The position numbers and the translations under genes are program-made. This document shows, one piece after another, positions 12,091-23,500 of a DNA stretch of 64,000 nt. The stretch is taken from positions 1 to 64,000 of the forward strand of contig JAECUM010006659.1 of assembly GCA_016617855.1 (NCBI GenBank), given 5' to 3'. Every line of letters begins with the position of its first letter. The first letter of the stretch is position 1. A model generated the notes under the pieces. The model searched no databases, was not told the origin of the DNA, and was given only the letters and a program-made list of their open reading frames with translations. Source of the DNA: Megalonaias nervosa (Eukaryota; Mollusca; Bivalvia; Unionida; Unionidae).

Positions 12091-13073
12091 TTTGTATAAT
12101 AGGCACTGATATGCAAGCAGTATAGACTGTGATCTGCTTAAAACTGGGATGTATCTAAAACCCAGAACCAGTTTACAATTCTGCATTATTATATTTAAAA
12201 AATGAAAGATGCTTTATGAGATTGAATACATAGTTTCAAAGTAGTGGGATTTTTATCATCAAAATTTCTTGTTCATAAAGAGTAGTTACTTTTAAGTGAC
12301 ATGTGATATATATATTATGCACAGTTAAAAATGGGAATTTGAGCAGGGTAAAGATTGTTTGATATGATTTACTTTTTATCATTAGGTATTCAATTGCTTC
12401 AGATTCAATGTCTCCTATTTTCTTTTTCATTTTGGCATTGTTGTGCAAAACAAGTACATTCTAATGAAAACTACTCCAACAGACCTGACCATAATTATTT
12501 TCTTTCACTTCTTGTATACAAATTACCACGAGCGACAGATTATAATTTTCAAGAAATAAAAGCCCTATTCATCTTATGATTTTCATCATGCAATCACCAT
12601 TTGTTCTCAAAATAATAAACTTGGGGCTTATATTTATTTGGCACATTGCAAAAACAGCCTGGATAAGCAAGTCATTTGACAATCTCATCATTAATTTAGA
12701 TAAATACACCCCTCCCATGTAGTGGAATTAAAAAATGTAATTAAAGTCCATTGTTAGGAAGGTGTAATTATCTTGAGTCTAGGTGGTTGAAGGCTCAAGG
12801 TCCCATGGAGAAAGAATTCAGATTTTATCAGTTTATTAAACTTTGTCTTATTTCCACACTGAAAACTTGCTAGGCTAAAGTAGATCTGTTAATTGTATGT
12901 AAGTGTAGTAATACAACCAATGGGAATAACCATCTAGCATGGACTTGTTATTTTAAAGCTTTCAAAATGGCTGCAATTAGGCCATTTCATCATGATTTAT
13001 TCCATCATCAATATTTTATATTGCTTTATGGATAGGTGGTAAACATGTTAAACATTTCAGTGTGAGAGCTGTG
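12091..13073. other. Non-coding; nothing recognised
   Basis: AT-rich. Two overlapping frames of about 70 codons on opposite strands (12236-12579) have no recognisable domain. Confidence 0.5.
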
Positions 13074-13275
13074 TACCATATATACTTAAATATAAGTCCA
13101 TTCCAACTGCAAGCAACATAGACCCAGATCTGTAGGCACATTTTGCAATAGTAGATTGGGGCTGTTGTTTGTTCTATTGATTGGTCCTAACAAACTGCAT
13201 TAACCCAGGTATGCCAGCTCATTAAGCAAAAGCAGATTTTCACAGTTTGTGGTTTATAAGTGAGTATATATGGTA
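13074..13275. mobile_element. Four-armed foldback MITE, copy 3
   Basis: It starts TACCATATATACTTAAATAT and ends GTGAGTATATATGGTA; these ends pair almost perfectly over the first dozen bases. Inner arms with CATAGACCCAGATCTG and their partners are present but more diverged. Length is 202 bp. Confidence 0.85.
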
Positions 13276-13893
13276 CCTTCTACAGATAGAGCTTTTTAGC
13301 ACTATTACTATTTGTGCAAATGCGCTAGCAAAACTAAAATATCAGCATTTTTGAATTATGAATAATATGAAGCGTAACATTTCTCTGTTCTGGGAGTTCA
13401 CTACATCCTCTTCATTTTTTGCTCTTCACCTTTTTTCTTATTTTATCCTCTTTTTCATGGTCTTAGTTTGTTCTTGATTTTATTTTATGGTTTTCTTTCT
13501 TCATACACAGGCAAATTTCACTATATCGATACCAATTTGCAACAAGTTTCAAAATTTTCCCCTTGATTTTATTCTTGCATCTTAATTACAATGTTGCTTT
13601 TATTTCTTCTATTCCTCCTGGTGTTTGCTTTTATGTTTCGATCAGACAGCAAACCATATGTATCCCTCTTTCTTTGTATGTAAAGAAGGTACATTTAAAA
13701 CTCATTGTCTCAAACACCCTAGATCTATCAAACTCAAGGCAGTATTTTTTAATAACATTGACCATCGCTGACTTGACCTACAGATGAGTTGAAAACTCTA
13801 GTCATTTTGGGGGTCTCAGGAATCCAAGATTTTATTTTAGTAGCTGCTGTGAATAATGCTGATGCACTATGACATTGACACTACTCCCTCTGT
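13276..13893. other. Non-coding; pyrimidine-rich patch
   Basis: About 13380-13520 is T/C-rich on the plus strand. No gene or known element. Confidence 0.5.
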
Positions 13894-14092
13894 TACCGTA
13901 TATGTTCGCATATAAGTCAGATTCATCTGCAAACTGCATAGTGTGCAAGCTGATCTTGGTCTATGCAGTTTATTACGACTTATCAATAGAACAAACAGCA
14001 TAAATCATGATCTGCCAACACATTATGTGATGGCAAATCAGTGCCTGTGTTGTTTGCAGTTGGTCCCAACTTGAATGCAAATATATACAGTA
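13894..14092. mobile_element. Four-armed foldback MITE, copy 4
   Basis: It starts TACCGTATATGTTCGC and ends GCAAATATATACAGTA. The right-hand hairpin is well kept (AACAAACAGCATAAATC against its partner TGTGTTGTTTGCAG); the left-hand hairpin has lost part of its inner arm. Confidence 0.8.
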
Positions 14093-16800
14093 CTTACCCC
14101 TCAAATCAAGAATCTAATATACTTTCAGAAAAAAATGACCCCTTGTCAAAGGGCAGCATGTGTCTGTCAACTTACAAAACAGAGGTGAGGAGGAAGGGGG
14201 AAATACTGATCAGTTTGATCAACAGCTATGTGTAAATCATTATAACATTGGTTGCCTGGACAAGTGCTGCACAACTGAGTTAGGCAAAATAGAAAGAAAA
14301 TTAAAATCCTCTCTTATAACTACCACATTTTTTTCTATAGTTTTCATGAAATTTTCATAATATACTTTACAAGTCTTGCTTTAATTTCTGGGAAATTTTT
14401 CTGATAAAAGTTACCATATTTAAAGAAATGGGTATGCAAATAAGTAGGTGGAGCATTCTCAATTTTGGGGGGAGGTGGGGTGGGTGGATAGATCAATTGT
14501 GTAAATATACTGTTGTTCCATTAACAAACAACATTTGAGTTTACTAAACTGCAATAGACCCATGGTCCAATAAATCAATTTGCAGTCCTGCACATTCCAG
14601 TAAATTGGCAAAACAAAAAATGAGTCTTTATCTTTGTGACTGGAGTATGCAATTAACATAATTTAACAGGAAGAGAAAGAGCTTCATGTCATCTTCCTTC
14701 ATTTCAGATGTGAAAGAAAGTTTCTCATGTTTCTTTTAGTTGCTTACTTTTCCATGAATTGTTTTGGCAACTTCTCTAGTGAACATTTCTGACTATTGAA
14801 CATTTGAGAATAATTAGACCTATAGTGCATCAGTACATAAAGCATACAGAGTCCCTCATGTGATACAGTAAATCAGGGCTGAAATGACCTTTGCTTTCTG
14901 CTACTGGGAACAGGCTAGAGATCTATTAATCCTTGGAAGACTAAATGGGTTTGCCATATTCCCCATGGTCAGGTCACAGGACACAGCTACAGTCCTTAAG
15001 GTTATTGTACACTGATATATGGGCTTTTCATCCACAAATTAAGTTATCTCAGTCAATCTTTCATTGTGGTGCAACATGGACTTGTAGGAATATGAAACTG
15101 GAGGCAAAGCAGATGAGACCCTGGCATAGACTGGTTGCAATGACAAGTTTACATTCTTAGGGTCACTACTTTGTTGATGGAACAATAGATTTGTGAACCA
15201 GACAGGTTATATGCTATTGAAGGTAATTAGTCAGGGTAGAAGGTGATGTAGTGGACTGGTAGCAGGTGCCAAGCCTCAAATGTTTACTTATCTAGCTGCT
15301 GAAATGGATCCAGTCTAATCAGCAGCAATTGGCAGCTAGCCCAGCTATAATTTTCTCTCCTAATCACATTGTTGTAGTGTAGGACTTCCTGAATGGGGCA
15401 TTTCCCACAATTATGGGCTGCAGCTCATGGCTATAAGATTTCCATGGGAACATCAAAAGAGGGAACTAAAATCTGCATGACTTTATATCGTATATGTTCA
15501 TTAATAATTCCTACACTGTATCCAGTAATTATGCAAAGAAATGACACAACAATTTTGATTTGTATTGTCACTTTCAGTTTGCTACCAATTAAAGTGACTC
15601 AGACTGATTCCATGTGCAGGATACTACAATTCCATTTCAAAATTATTTTCAACTCAAAAGAGAACATGTAAACCAGGGACTACGATATGTTAATATTTTA
15701 ACTGGCAGATCCAATATAAAACTGTACTTGCCAAGGGATTAGCAAACTGGGTTTACTTGGCTCATTAATATGAATCAAAAGGAATGCCACTGGATTTGTC
15801 TCAACTGAGGCGTAAATTTTCAAAATTTATTTCTGCTCTTGATATCAACAGTCCTTAATCCTAGTTTTTCTTGCAAGGCCTGTTTGTTTATAAATTTGAA
15901 TTTCAAATCGCATTGAAAATACATGTAGCTTCAGTGGTTTATACATAAAAGTTGAAATGAAAGTCAGATTGTAAGGCTATTAATAATGTTATTAACTCTT
16001 TAATTGTGTGTCTCGCAGTCATGTGGGAAGGTGGATTTAAAAAGTTGCAGGTTTAATTTTTTTGAGGTGAGCAAATTTGTTACTTCTTTTCCTCAAAATG
16101 GATACATTTTATTCAAATCATCATCACTTAAAAAAAAATCCACTTTGTTTAATCAATAACATCCATATCATTGCAACAGCATCATTGTCAAAAATGTTAG
16201 ATGGAGTATATTGCAGAATTTGTCAATACATTTGTGGTGGTTTTGGACTGATAAAGATACAGAATCAGGGTCCACTAGTCTTTGTCCTAGCTGTGTTGTC
16301 ATCAAGTTTTGGAATTGGTGAAGACTTTGTTTTAACATATTTTGGCAGTAATGTCAGGGAATAATTGTTAAATTTAAGTAAACCACCATAGTATAGTATT
16401 GCAGTCAGTGGAACTTACTTGCTGTCTTCTTCTTGACGATTGTTCACTTCCAGCAGCCATTTTTGAAACTCTGCAAAGTTAACTTTGCACATGAAATACC
16501 AACAAGGTTTGTAGATAAATATCGTAAACATTCAGCATTTAGATTGATAAAGTTATTCTGCATTGAAAGCATATTTAAACTAGCCCCTTTCCAGCCTGGC
16601 CACATATTTTGATCCAAATAGAGGCATTCTGTTACAGGTCAAGCATCTTCCTACAGGCCACTTGTATCAGATGGTCAATATTTTGGGTCCCAGTGATGTC
16701 TGGTTCGGGGAAGTTTTATTATGCAAATGTTCCCAAATACAGTGCTCACTCATTATAATGCATTTCTGTATAGTAAGGTTCCTCTTTTAACACAGTTTCA
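14093..16800. other. Non-coding; nothing recognised
   Basis: A G-rich stretch at about 14465-14486 and otherwise plain AT-rich DNA. Frames of 60-95 codons show no domain, start context or splice support. Confidence 0.5.
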
Positions 16801-16958
16801 GTCACGGATCATGATGCTACATGTCAGCAGCATGATGCCCCAGTGCCAGACATTGCTGTAAACTGCTACACTGCAGACATCATAGCAATATTACTGAAAA
16901 ATTATTAAAGCTATGTTAAAAATCCAGATCACACATACACACACACACACACACACAA
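16801..16958 (+). mobile_element. tRNA-derived SINE, family A, 5'-truncated
   Basis: Only the 3' half is present: CATGATGCTACATGTC, the GACATTGCTGTAAACTGC block, ACACTGCAGACATCATAGC, and a CA microsatellite tail (about 16931-16958). Confidence 0.85.
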
Positions 16959-17187
16959 AGAGAGTAAAAGGAAAAATATTTTTTTCCATGGGTTGTTTCC
17001 AGAGGAATTTTACTTAGACACTGCAGTGGAAAACAATGCATTAAAAAATGTGGCAACCAACAACACTAGAAGTGATCAAACTGAACCAACAACTGGATGT
17101 GATCACTGCTAAGTAAATCTATGTGCGAAAAGCTTCAAACCATACCACAGACATTACTTGTTTTATTTTATTCAATGACGTTGTTGT

Positions 17188-17258
17188 TTTGGAATTTAAT
17201 GCCATTTCTCAGCACAAGACACAAGCACATGTTGGCCAATATAACTGGTGGAGGAAGA
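17188..17258 (-). mobile_element. SINE family B tail fragment, inverted
   Basis: This fragment is the reverse complement of the SINE tail at 17413-17480; the inner 25 bases match with one difference. It lies head-to-head with the plus-strand copy, making a foldback of about 70-bp arms around a 150-bp spacer. Confidence 0.75.
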
Positions 17259-17274
17259 ATCAGGGAAAACCCCA

Positions 17275-17490
17275 GTGCTCGTCTTTACCGATCAATGTCA
17301 TCTCACCACTGTCCATGTGGGTTTGAGTCTCAGGCTCAGCAAATATTGATATAAGAGAAGGCTTGCCAGTAGCTTTCAATGAGTATTTGGTTCTATTTAT
17401 GTTTACCAGGGTCCTTCCTCCACCAGTTATACTGGCCATCATGTATAGCCTATCTCACACTGAGAAATGGCGTTAAACTCAAAATGCCAA
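17275..17490 (+). mobile_element. tRNA-derived SINE, family B
   Basis: It carries the B-box-like GGGTTTGAGTCTCAGG, a body with GCCAGTAGCTTTCAATG, and the tail CATGTATAGCCTATCTC then GAAATGGCGTTAAACTC. Such GGCGTTAAAC tails are common in mollusc SINEs (family knowledge). Confidence 0.8.
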
Positions 17491-18137
17491 CAACTAATTT
17501 TAATGATATGATACTTACCTGTTGCTGTTGTCAGATTCAATCCTCCCACCCTGCACTGATGTCCCACAAGTGGTCTGCATCCTTAAATTGGATGAGGACT
17601 ACTGGGCATTTGCCAGGGTTGCAGGGTTCAACTTCCAAAAACTTTTGTTTTGTCATGCTATTGAAGGATGAATTCTTGTGATGCAGACTTTCTACCAGTG
17701 TGTAATTTCTGTCCCAGAATGAGCAAACTATGAAAGATCAGCAGGTAAGTTTTGCATCACTAAAGTTAGTTTTCACCATTCCTCCCCCCACCCAAACGAA
17801 AAAAGCAACATTTTATTAAACCTAACCTGTATAAGGTAACCTGATGTGTTAAACCTTTATGGCTGCCCTTCATGTTGTTATTGTGAGCAACTGCTGAATT
17901 TTAATTAATGGGAAATGATCGATTTTGACTGTCTTCTTTGGAAAGTAGAGTTTTCACATAATATTATAAGCCTAGGCATTATATTTTATTGTTTGTCTCC
18001 AGAGATTTTGTTAGACATGTTTTCATGGTTATCATTCCACTGGAAATACAAATAAAAAATGTAGTGCTCCCCATTTTAAGAGACCCTTGTCAAGATCTCT
18101 CCCCCCCCCCCCGTCATCATTTTCATCTCAGAATTCC
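17491..18137. other. Non-coding; nothing recognised
   Basis: A C-run at about 18101-18112 precedes the next foldback MITE. No gene. Confidence 0.5.
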
Positions 18138-18341
18138 TGTATATATACTAGCTTATAAATTGAGTCCCAGTGCAAGCAGCATAGACTCTGATTTGCTGGC
18201 ATAAAGCACCTTCAGATCAGGGTCTGTGCTGTTTGTTTTTCTGATTACACCTAACACTGCGAAGATGCAGATCATTATATAATGGAAAAATCTGGATCTG
18301 TACAGTTTGCATTTTGAACTTATAAGCAAGTATATATGGTA
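18138..18341. mobile_element. Four-armed foldback MITE, copy 5
   Basis: Left end TGTATATATACTAGCTTAT, right end ATAAGCAAGTATATATGGTA. Both internal hairpins are visible, for example GCAAGCAGCATAGACTC with GGGTCTGTGCTGTTTG. It lies about 400 bp before the zfhx exon. Confidence 0.85.
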
Positions 18342-18724
18342 GTATAGTTTTACCATTTTGTACTCTGTATTAAGATGATTTCCCTTTTCTAAGATTAGTT
18401 TTTTCATTGCAGAGAGATGACCTCTAAGATGATGGATGCCACTATTTTCTTGCCTGCAAAGCATAGGCAAGACCTATGTGTCACTGTCTGAACCACTTTG
18501 TCTTTGGTTTGTTGACATCTGCATTAACATCAGATTTTAGCATTGAGTTCAGTTGCATGTGCAACCATGAAAATTGCTGAAGATATTTGCTCACTACAGG
18601 TAGAAGGTGATCGCAGTGACTTATTTTTCATGCACCATTGACTTTTTGGCCATATGGAATATGCCTTATTCGGAGAAGGTACTTTTGAATCATACTTTCA
18701 AAATATCATATTAATAATGATTTT

Positions 18725-18740
18725 TTATTATTATTTCAGA
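18725..18740 (+). promoter_or_regulatory. Splice acceptor of the zfhx coding exon
   Basis: A T-rich tract (TTATTATTATTTCAG) ends in CAG at 18737-18739, so the exon begins at 18740. It leaves a 61-base leader before the ATG at 18801. An acceptor here implies at least one upstream, probably non-coding exon, which I cannot locate in 1-18739. Confidence 0.75.
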
Positions 18741-18750
18741 ATCTTCCAGA

Positions 18751-18828
18751 ATGTCCAAGTAGAAACTGAAATTCCATAAGACAGAAGTATCAATGGCTGT
18801 ATGGAGGGAATGGATATTAGCTCTATGA
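18751..18828 (+). promoter_or_regulatory. Two upstream ORFs in the zfhx leader, one overlapping the start
   Basis: ATG at 18751 opens a three-codon frame closed by TAG at 18760. A second ATG at 18793 is out of frame with the protein, runs 11 codons and stops at TGA ending 18828, overlapping the presumed start at 18801. The ATG at 18801 has T at -3 (weak), while Met4 at 18810 has G at -3 and G at +4 (strong). This could dampen translation or favour Met4. Confidence 0.5.
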
Positions 18829-21800
18829 CGCCCAAGGGCCCGGAAAATGTTTCTTCAATCAGCATGGCTCTTCATGCAGCAAGTTCAGTGGGTATGGTTG
18901 ACAGCTCAGCAGGTAAAGGAAGCACAGCATTATACACATCCATTGCAGGATGTGAGACCCTTAAGAACCATAACAGCTATCCCTATAGCAGTGAAAGCAA
19001 GTATGTATCCCTGTACAACAACTCCATTTGCAGCTCCTCCAGAATAAGTATTTCACCCTCTTCTGACCCATTCACCAGCTCATTGAAATCCTCACACATT
19101 ATCCTCACAAACAAACATAATGGCAGGAATTCTTCAGATGAGGAACCAAAAGCCGATATGTTGGATAACAAGCCAGATGGGTCCATTTCAGATGCCAAGA
19201 AAGAGTTGGATATGAATCCAGATAATCAGGATGATGTGATTTCTCAAGATGGTAACTCCTCCGATAGAGATGATGAACCTATTGAATGTGGAAACTGCAA
19301 CTTGGAATTCCCAAATCTGCAGAAATATATGGACCATGTCTGCACAGCGAAAAATGGCACGGATGATCCATGTAGAAGAACTAATCCACAGCAGACTGAT
19401 TCAAAGGATGGTACGTTTTCAGAAAAGGACAATGATCTGAGTGATGTAGAAAGTTTTGATGGGAAAATTGTGTATAATCCAGATGGGTCAGCTTTCATAA
19501 TTGAAGGAGATTCAGATCTTAGTGATCTAGATGCATTTCTAGATCTCCCTCAGAAAGATAAACTTATCATAGACAAAAAAGGCAGATCTGACCTCTCAAC
19601 TCCTCAACCAATTCCTTTGATAGCTAGTGCTATATTTGTACCCCGAAATCCAAGCTCCTTCCTACACAATAGTATATACATGTTACCTCATAGGAGTGAA
19701 GCACCCATTATGCACAGTTATAAAGTGTATGATGTGCGCTCAGGAAAGCATAAAGTAAACTCAGGAGAAGCTGTTGAAGATGATTCCAAAAACTCATCAT
19801 CCATGTCCTCTTCATCTTCATTAAGGCAGGATTCTTCTGCTTCATCTACCTCAAACATGTTCAGCTCTGATGAAATAGCAGTCCCAACTAAGCCCATCTT
19901 AATGTGTTTTGTCTGCAAACTTTCATTTGGATTTGCCAAGTCTTTCATTGCACATGCTACAAATGAACATTCAATGACCCTCAGTGCAGAAGAAAATAAG
20001 ATTATGTCTCGAAAGAACTCCTCTGCGATCATCCAAGGCATTGGGAAAGAGAAGGAGCCATTGATGTCTTTCCTTGAACCTTTAGTACCCCCTGTCATAT
20101 CATCATCTACTAAATCTCACAGCCCTAAAATCAAGAATGATTTGTTTTCTAGTAATCATGCCAAAATTAAAGAGACAACTTGTGTCAGCTATGTGTACTC
20201 TAAACCACAGCTTTCAGATTCTATAAACACAAAAAGTCCATCAGACCAAAAGAGTCCAGGAGACCTTTCAAATGATTCTGAAAATGTTTTTAGTTCCCAC
20301 TTTTCTTCAGCATCTAATGCAGTTGTTGCTCAGTCACAGGCCCAGGATTCCAGCCAGGAGGACAGCATGTCATCTTGTGCCATCTTATCACAAGACACAC
20401 CATCTGTAAAATCAACAGCAGGTGAAGATTTCTACAGAACTTATATCAGTGAAGATTCAGATTCAGACAATCCAAATGAACCCTCAGCCTCAGAGGATGG
20501 TAAACCTAGAATACTGTCACGGTCAAAATGTCTGGATTTCACTATGACAGCTCAATTTGGTAAATTGCCAGGCTTTGGAGGAGTGGGATTTTATGGAGCC
20601 TGTGAGGAGCATCCTAATGGCAGAGCTCAGGGAGTTGAGTGTCCCAGTTGTGACATGGTGTTGAGTTCTTCACAGTCACTAGGTGGTCACATGACAATGA
20701 TGCATTCTCGGAACTCGTGTAAGACATTGAAATGTCCCAAATGCAATTGGCATTACAAGTATCAGGAGACTCTGGAAATCCACATGAAGGAGAAACATCC
20801 AGACAGTGACCAGAAATGTGTTTATTGCGTGGCAAATCAACCACATCCTAGATTATCACGTGGGGAAAACTATTCATGTGGGTACAAGCCCTACCGTTGT
20901 GAGGTATGTAACTATTCGACCACTACCAAAGGTAATCTTAGTATTCACATGCAATCAGATAAACATTTGAATAATGTCCAGGACATGACCAGTGGGACTG
21001 AAGTAAAGATGCAACCTGCACCCCAACCCCCTCCCCAGCAAGCCCAACTTCCTTCAACTCCCACCACCCCTCAGGGTCTGAACAATCAGACAGAAAAAGA
21101 TCTAGTAAAGAAAAATAAGCCCAAACCAACATGGCGGTGTGACGTGTGCAACTATGAGACAAATGTGGCAAGGAACTTGCGCATTCATATGACCAGTGAG
21201 AAGCACACACACAACATGATGGTTTTGCAGCAGAACATGAAGCATATGCAGAGGGACATGCAGCTGCACCACATGAATCAATTAATAATGCTTCAGCAGG
21301 ATCCATCATTTATGGGTCTAGCAGGTCCCATTCCTGGCGGAATCACATTCCCATATGATGGATCACTGTTGATGGGCAACTTGCCACCAGGTTTTGGGGA
21401 AGTACCTGTGGATTTGTCAAAAGAGAATGAAGTCAACATGGCTGCTGAATCCAGTGCAATGGATGCCTCCAGATTGTACCAGTGCTGTGTATGTAATGTG
21501 TATGGAACAGATTCCATAGAGAGCCTGCATCAGCATATGCAGATGGATCGTACCAAGACACGTGAAAACGAAAATGTCATGGTGTCAAATGGGACTTACA
21601 TGTGCAACTTGTGCACATATAAAACTAACCTTAAAGCCAACTTCCAGCTTCACTGCAAAACAGATAAGCATCTTCAGCGACTTCATTTGGTAAATCACAT
21701 CAAAGAAGGTGGGACCGGAAATGAATGGCGATTAAAGTACTTGAATGTAAGTAATCCCATTCAGGTGCGCTGTAATGCATGTGATTATTATACCAACAGT

Positions 21801-22107
21801 ATTCATAAGCTTCAAATCCACACAGGTAATCCACGTCATGAAGCCAGCGCTCATCTCTTTAGCCATCTTCAAGTTGGGGAGAGCAAACTCAGTGCCAAAG
21901 AAAAGTATTATCACTGCACACTATGCCGGTTCAACTCGCGCTCCAAGCTGGGTCTCATGCACCATGTGCATTCTGTGCAACACCTTCATGCTGAGAACCT
22001 CAAGCAGATGCAGATGAAGGAACAGGGTCAGACCGAGATCAGCATTGGGGAAATCTTTGTTGTCAAGGAGATTACAGATGATGACAGTATTGAATTTGAT
22101 GATGAAG
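18801..22107 (+). CDS. zfhx3/4: Zinc finger homeobox protein (ZFHX3/ZFHX4/zfh-2 family), first coding exon, partial
   Basis: This exon encodes 1,102 residues of a very large nuclear C2H2/homeodomain transcription factor; family members control neuronal and muscle differentiation. Fingers seen (Cys start to last His): about 163, 369-390, 614-635, 645-666, 700-722, 780-802, 895-917 (last His replaced by Arg), 935-957, 991-1013 and 1039-1061. Family-like landmarks are KIVYNPDGSAFII near residue 222, SYKVYDVRSGK near 306, and the KPYRCEVCNYSTTTKGNL finger. Other segments are a Ser-rich stretch (about 329-355), a Pro/Gln-rich linker (about 738-760) and PVDLSK (869-874). The homeodomains of the family are absent, so they must lie in later exons beyond the window. 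The frame is closed upstream by an in-frame TAA at 18777, so translation starts in this exon at 18801 or at Met4 (18810, stronger Kozak). Reading past the donor gives only Gly and a stop at 22110. Vertebrate ZFHX3 and ZFHX4 share this arrangement from memory; which paralogue name fits is uncertain. Confidence 0.95.
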
Positions 22108-22113
22108 GTTAGT
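22104..22113 (+). promoter_or_regulatory. Splice donor ending the zfhx coding exon (phase 1)
   Basis: The sequence GAAG|GTTAGT fits the donor consensus; the exon's last base is 22107 and the intron GT is 22108-22109. The reading frame breaks after the first base of a codon. Ten-finger coding density stops exactly here and the protein would end two residues later at a TAG if the intron were retained, which supports a real splice site. Confidence 0.8.
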
Positions 22114-23026
22114 GTCTCAAACATTTGTACATTCCGTTACTGGTTTTCACAATACCATACAACTTCTATTCTGCTAATTTTTACTTCTCAGACAGTTTTA
22201 GCTTGCACTTCAATGAAGTTATCTTGACTGAACCATTTATCTTTTTCATAACTTTCAAACTCCTGTTCAGTTTTACCTGTTACTTCAATTTAAAATGTAA
22301 AAATATTATTCGGGTGCATCAAATGCATTGGCTCATGGTAGTCAGCTTCTACATGAAGGTCAAGGTCACTTTATAAATGTCAGAGTATGGTGTCCAGTTC
22401 ATTCTCGTGCAATCTGCTGTAAGTTCACATTTTCTGCACTCTGATTTGTTGTATAATATTTGTTCTTGTTTCAAGAAATATTAGTAGACAGGTGCTGCTT
22501 AAGAAATGTTCAAGTGATTCACACATGGGTTGAAATGCACAGCAGTACACATGATGATTGATATGCAGTAATAAATTGAGAGTAGCTTTCTTTGTTATTT
22601 TATCATACAGTGCCAGATATGATATGATTCAGTAAACCATAGACTTTTCATACCTTATTTTATCAGCTTGATAGTGAAATGACACCCATAAAACCAACCA
22701 TTCTTAAGCACAAATGGAGGTCTACCCACCCATTTTTACCCCATAATCAGTCAATCACCAATCTCTGGCCTTTAATGAAAACATTTCACTTAATTTCTAC
22801 AGTCTAGCCATGAAAGCTGCAATGTTTATCAAAATTTCTAAATATGTACTTAGTATGCAGTAACTAGAACAAGCTGTTTAATCAAAACAATTCAAAATTC
22901 TGCTTTTTCCCAGCACATTATTGTTACAGCTGAAGGCAATTTATTCAAAAAAAAAACATCAACAATGTATGTTGCTAACTTGCAATTATTTCACGTACTG
23001 TAGCAGTATATCTTTTGCCTCTTATT

Positions 23027-23028
<2 letters not shown>
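22108..23028 (+). other. Start of the long zfhx intron; nothing recognised
   Basis: Directly downstream of the donor. AT-rich, with no reading frame resembling further ZFHX exons and no repeat I can name. Confidence 0.5.

Positions 23029-23029
<1 letters not shown>

Positions 23030-23086
<57 letters not shown>
23030..23086. repeat. (TA)n microsatellite
   Basis: About 28 TA dinucleotides. Confidence 0.97.
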
Positions 23087-23091
<5 letters not shown>

Positions 23092-23158
23092 ACAATTTAA
23101 GTAAAACATCCTGTCCTTTGGGTCCTTATGATATTGTTTCATCCTGCTACATATCTGT

Positions 23159-23160
23159 AC

Positions 23161-23192
<32 letters not shown>

Positions 23193-23500
23193 GATTTAGA
23201 TTTTTAATGTACTTTAACAATTTTTCAGTCATATCGCTACAGTGTCTGCAGTGTGGTACTTTATAGTGATGTCTAGTACTGGGGCATCATGCCACAGACA
23301 TGTAGCATGATGTCCCACCCAGTCACATTATCCTGACACCAGGCCGACCAGTCCTAACACTAACCTCTTAATGCTGAACACCTAGCAAGGCAGCTGTTAG
23401 TACCATTTTTAGAAGTCTTTGGTATGACTCGGCCAGGGTTCAAACCCACAACCTCCCGCATCCGGGGCGGATGCTCTAACCACTAGGCCAACAGAGCGGT
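23159..23500 (-). mobile_element. tRNA-derived SINE, family A, near full length
   Basis: On the minus strand it starts ACCGCTCTGTTGGCCTAGTG with an A box, then a B-box-like GGGTTTGAACCC. The conserved GACATCACTATAAAG-type body and a CA tail (the GT run at 23159-23192 on the plus strand) follow. It aligns along its length with 57617-57930 and 61271-61598. Confidence 0.9.

Noticed and set aside
19718..21517. Minus-strand frames of 76-126 codons under the zfhx exon
   Set aside because: They are antisense shadows of a strongly coding plus strand with clear zinc fingers.
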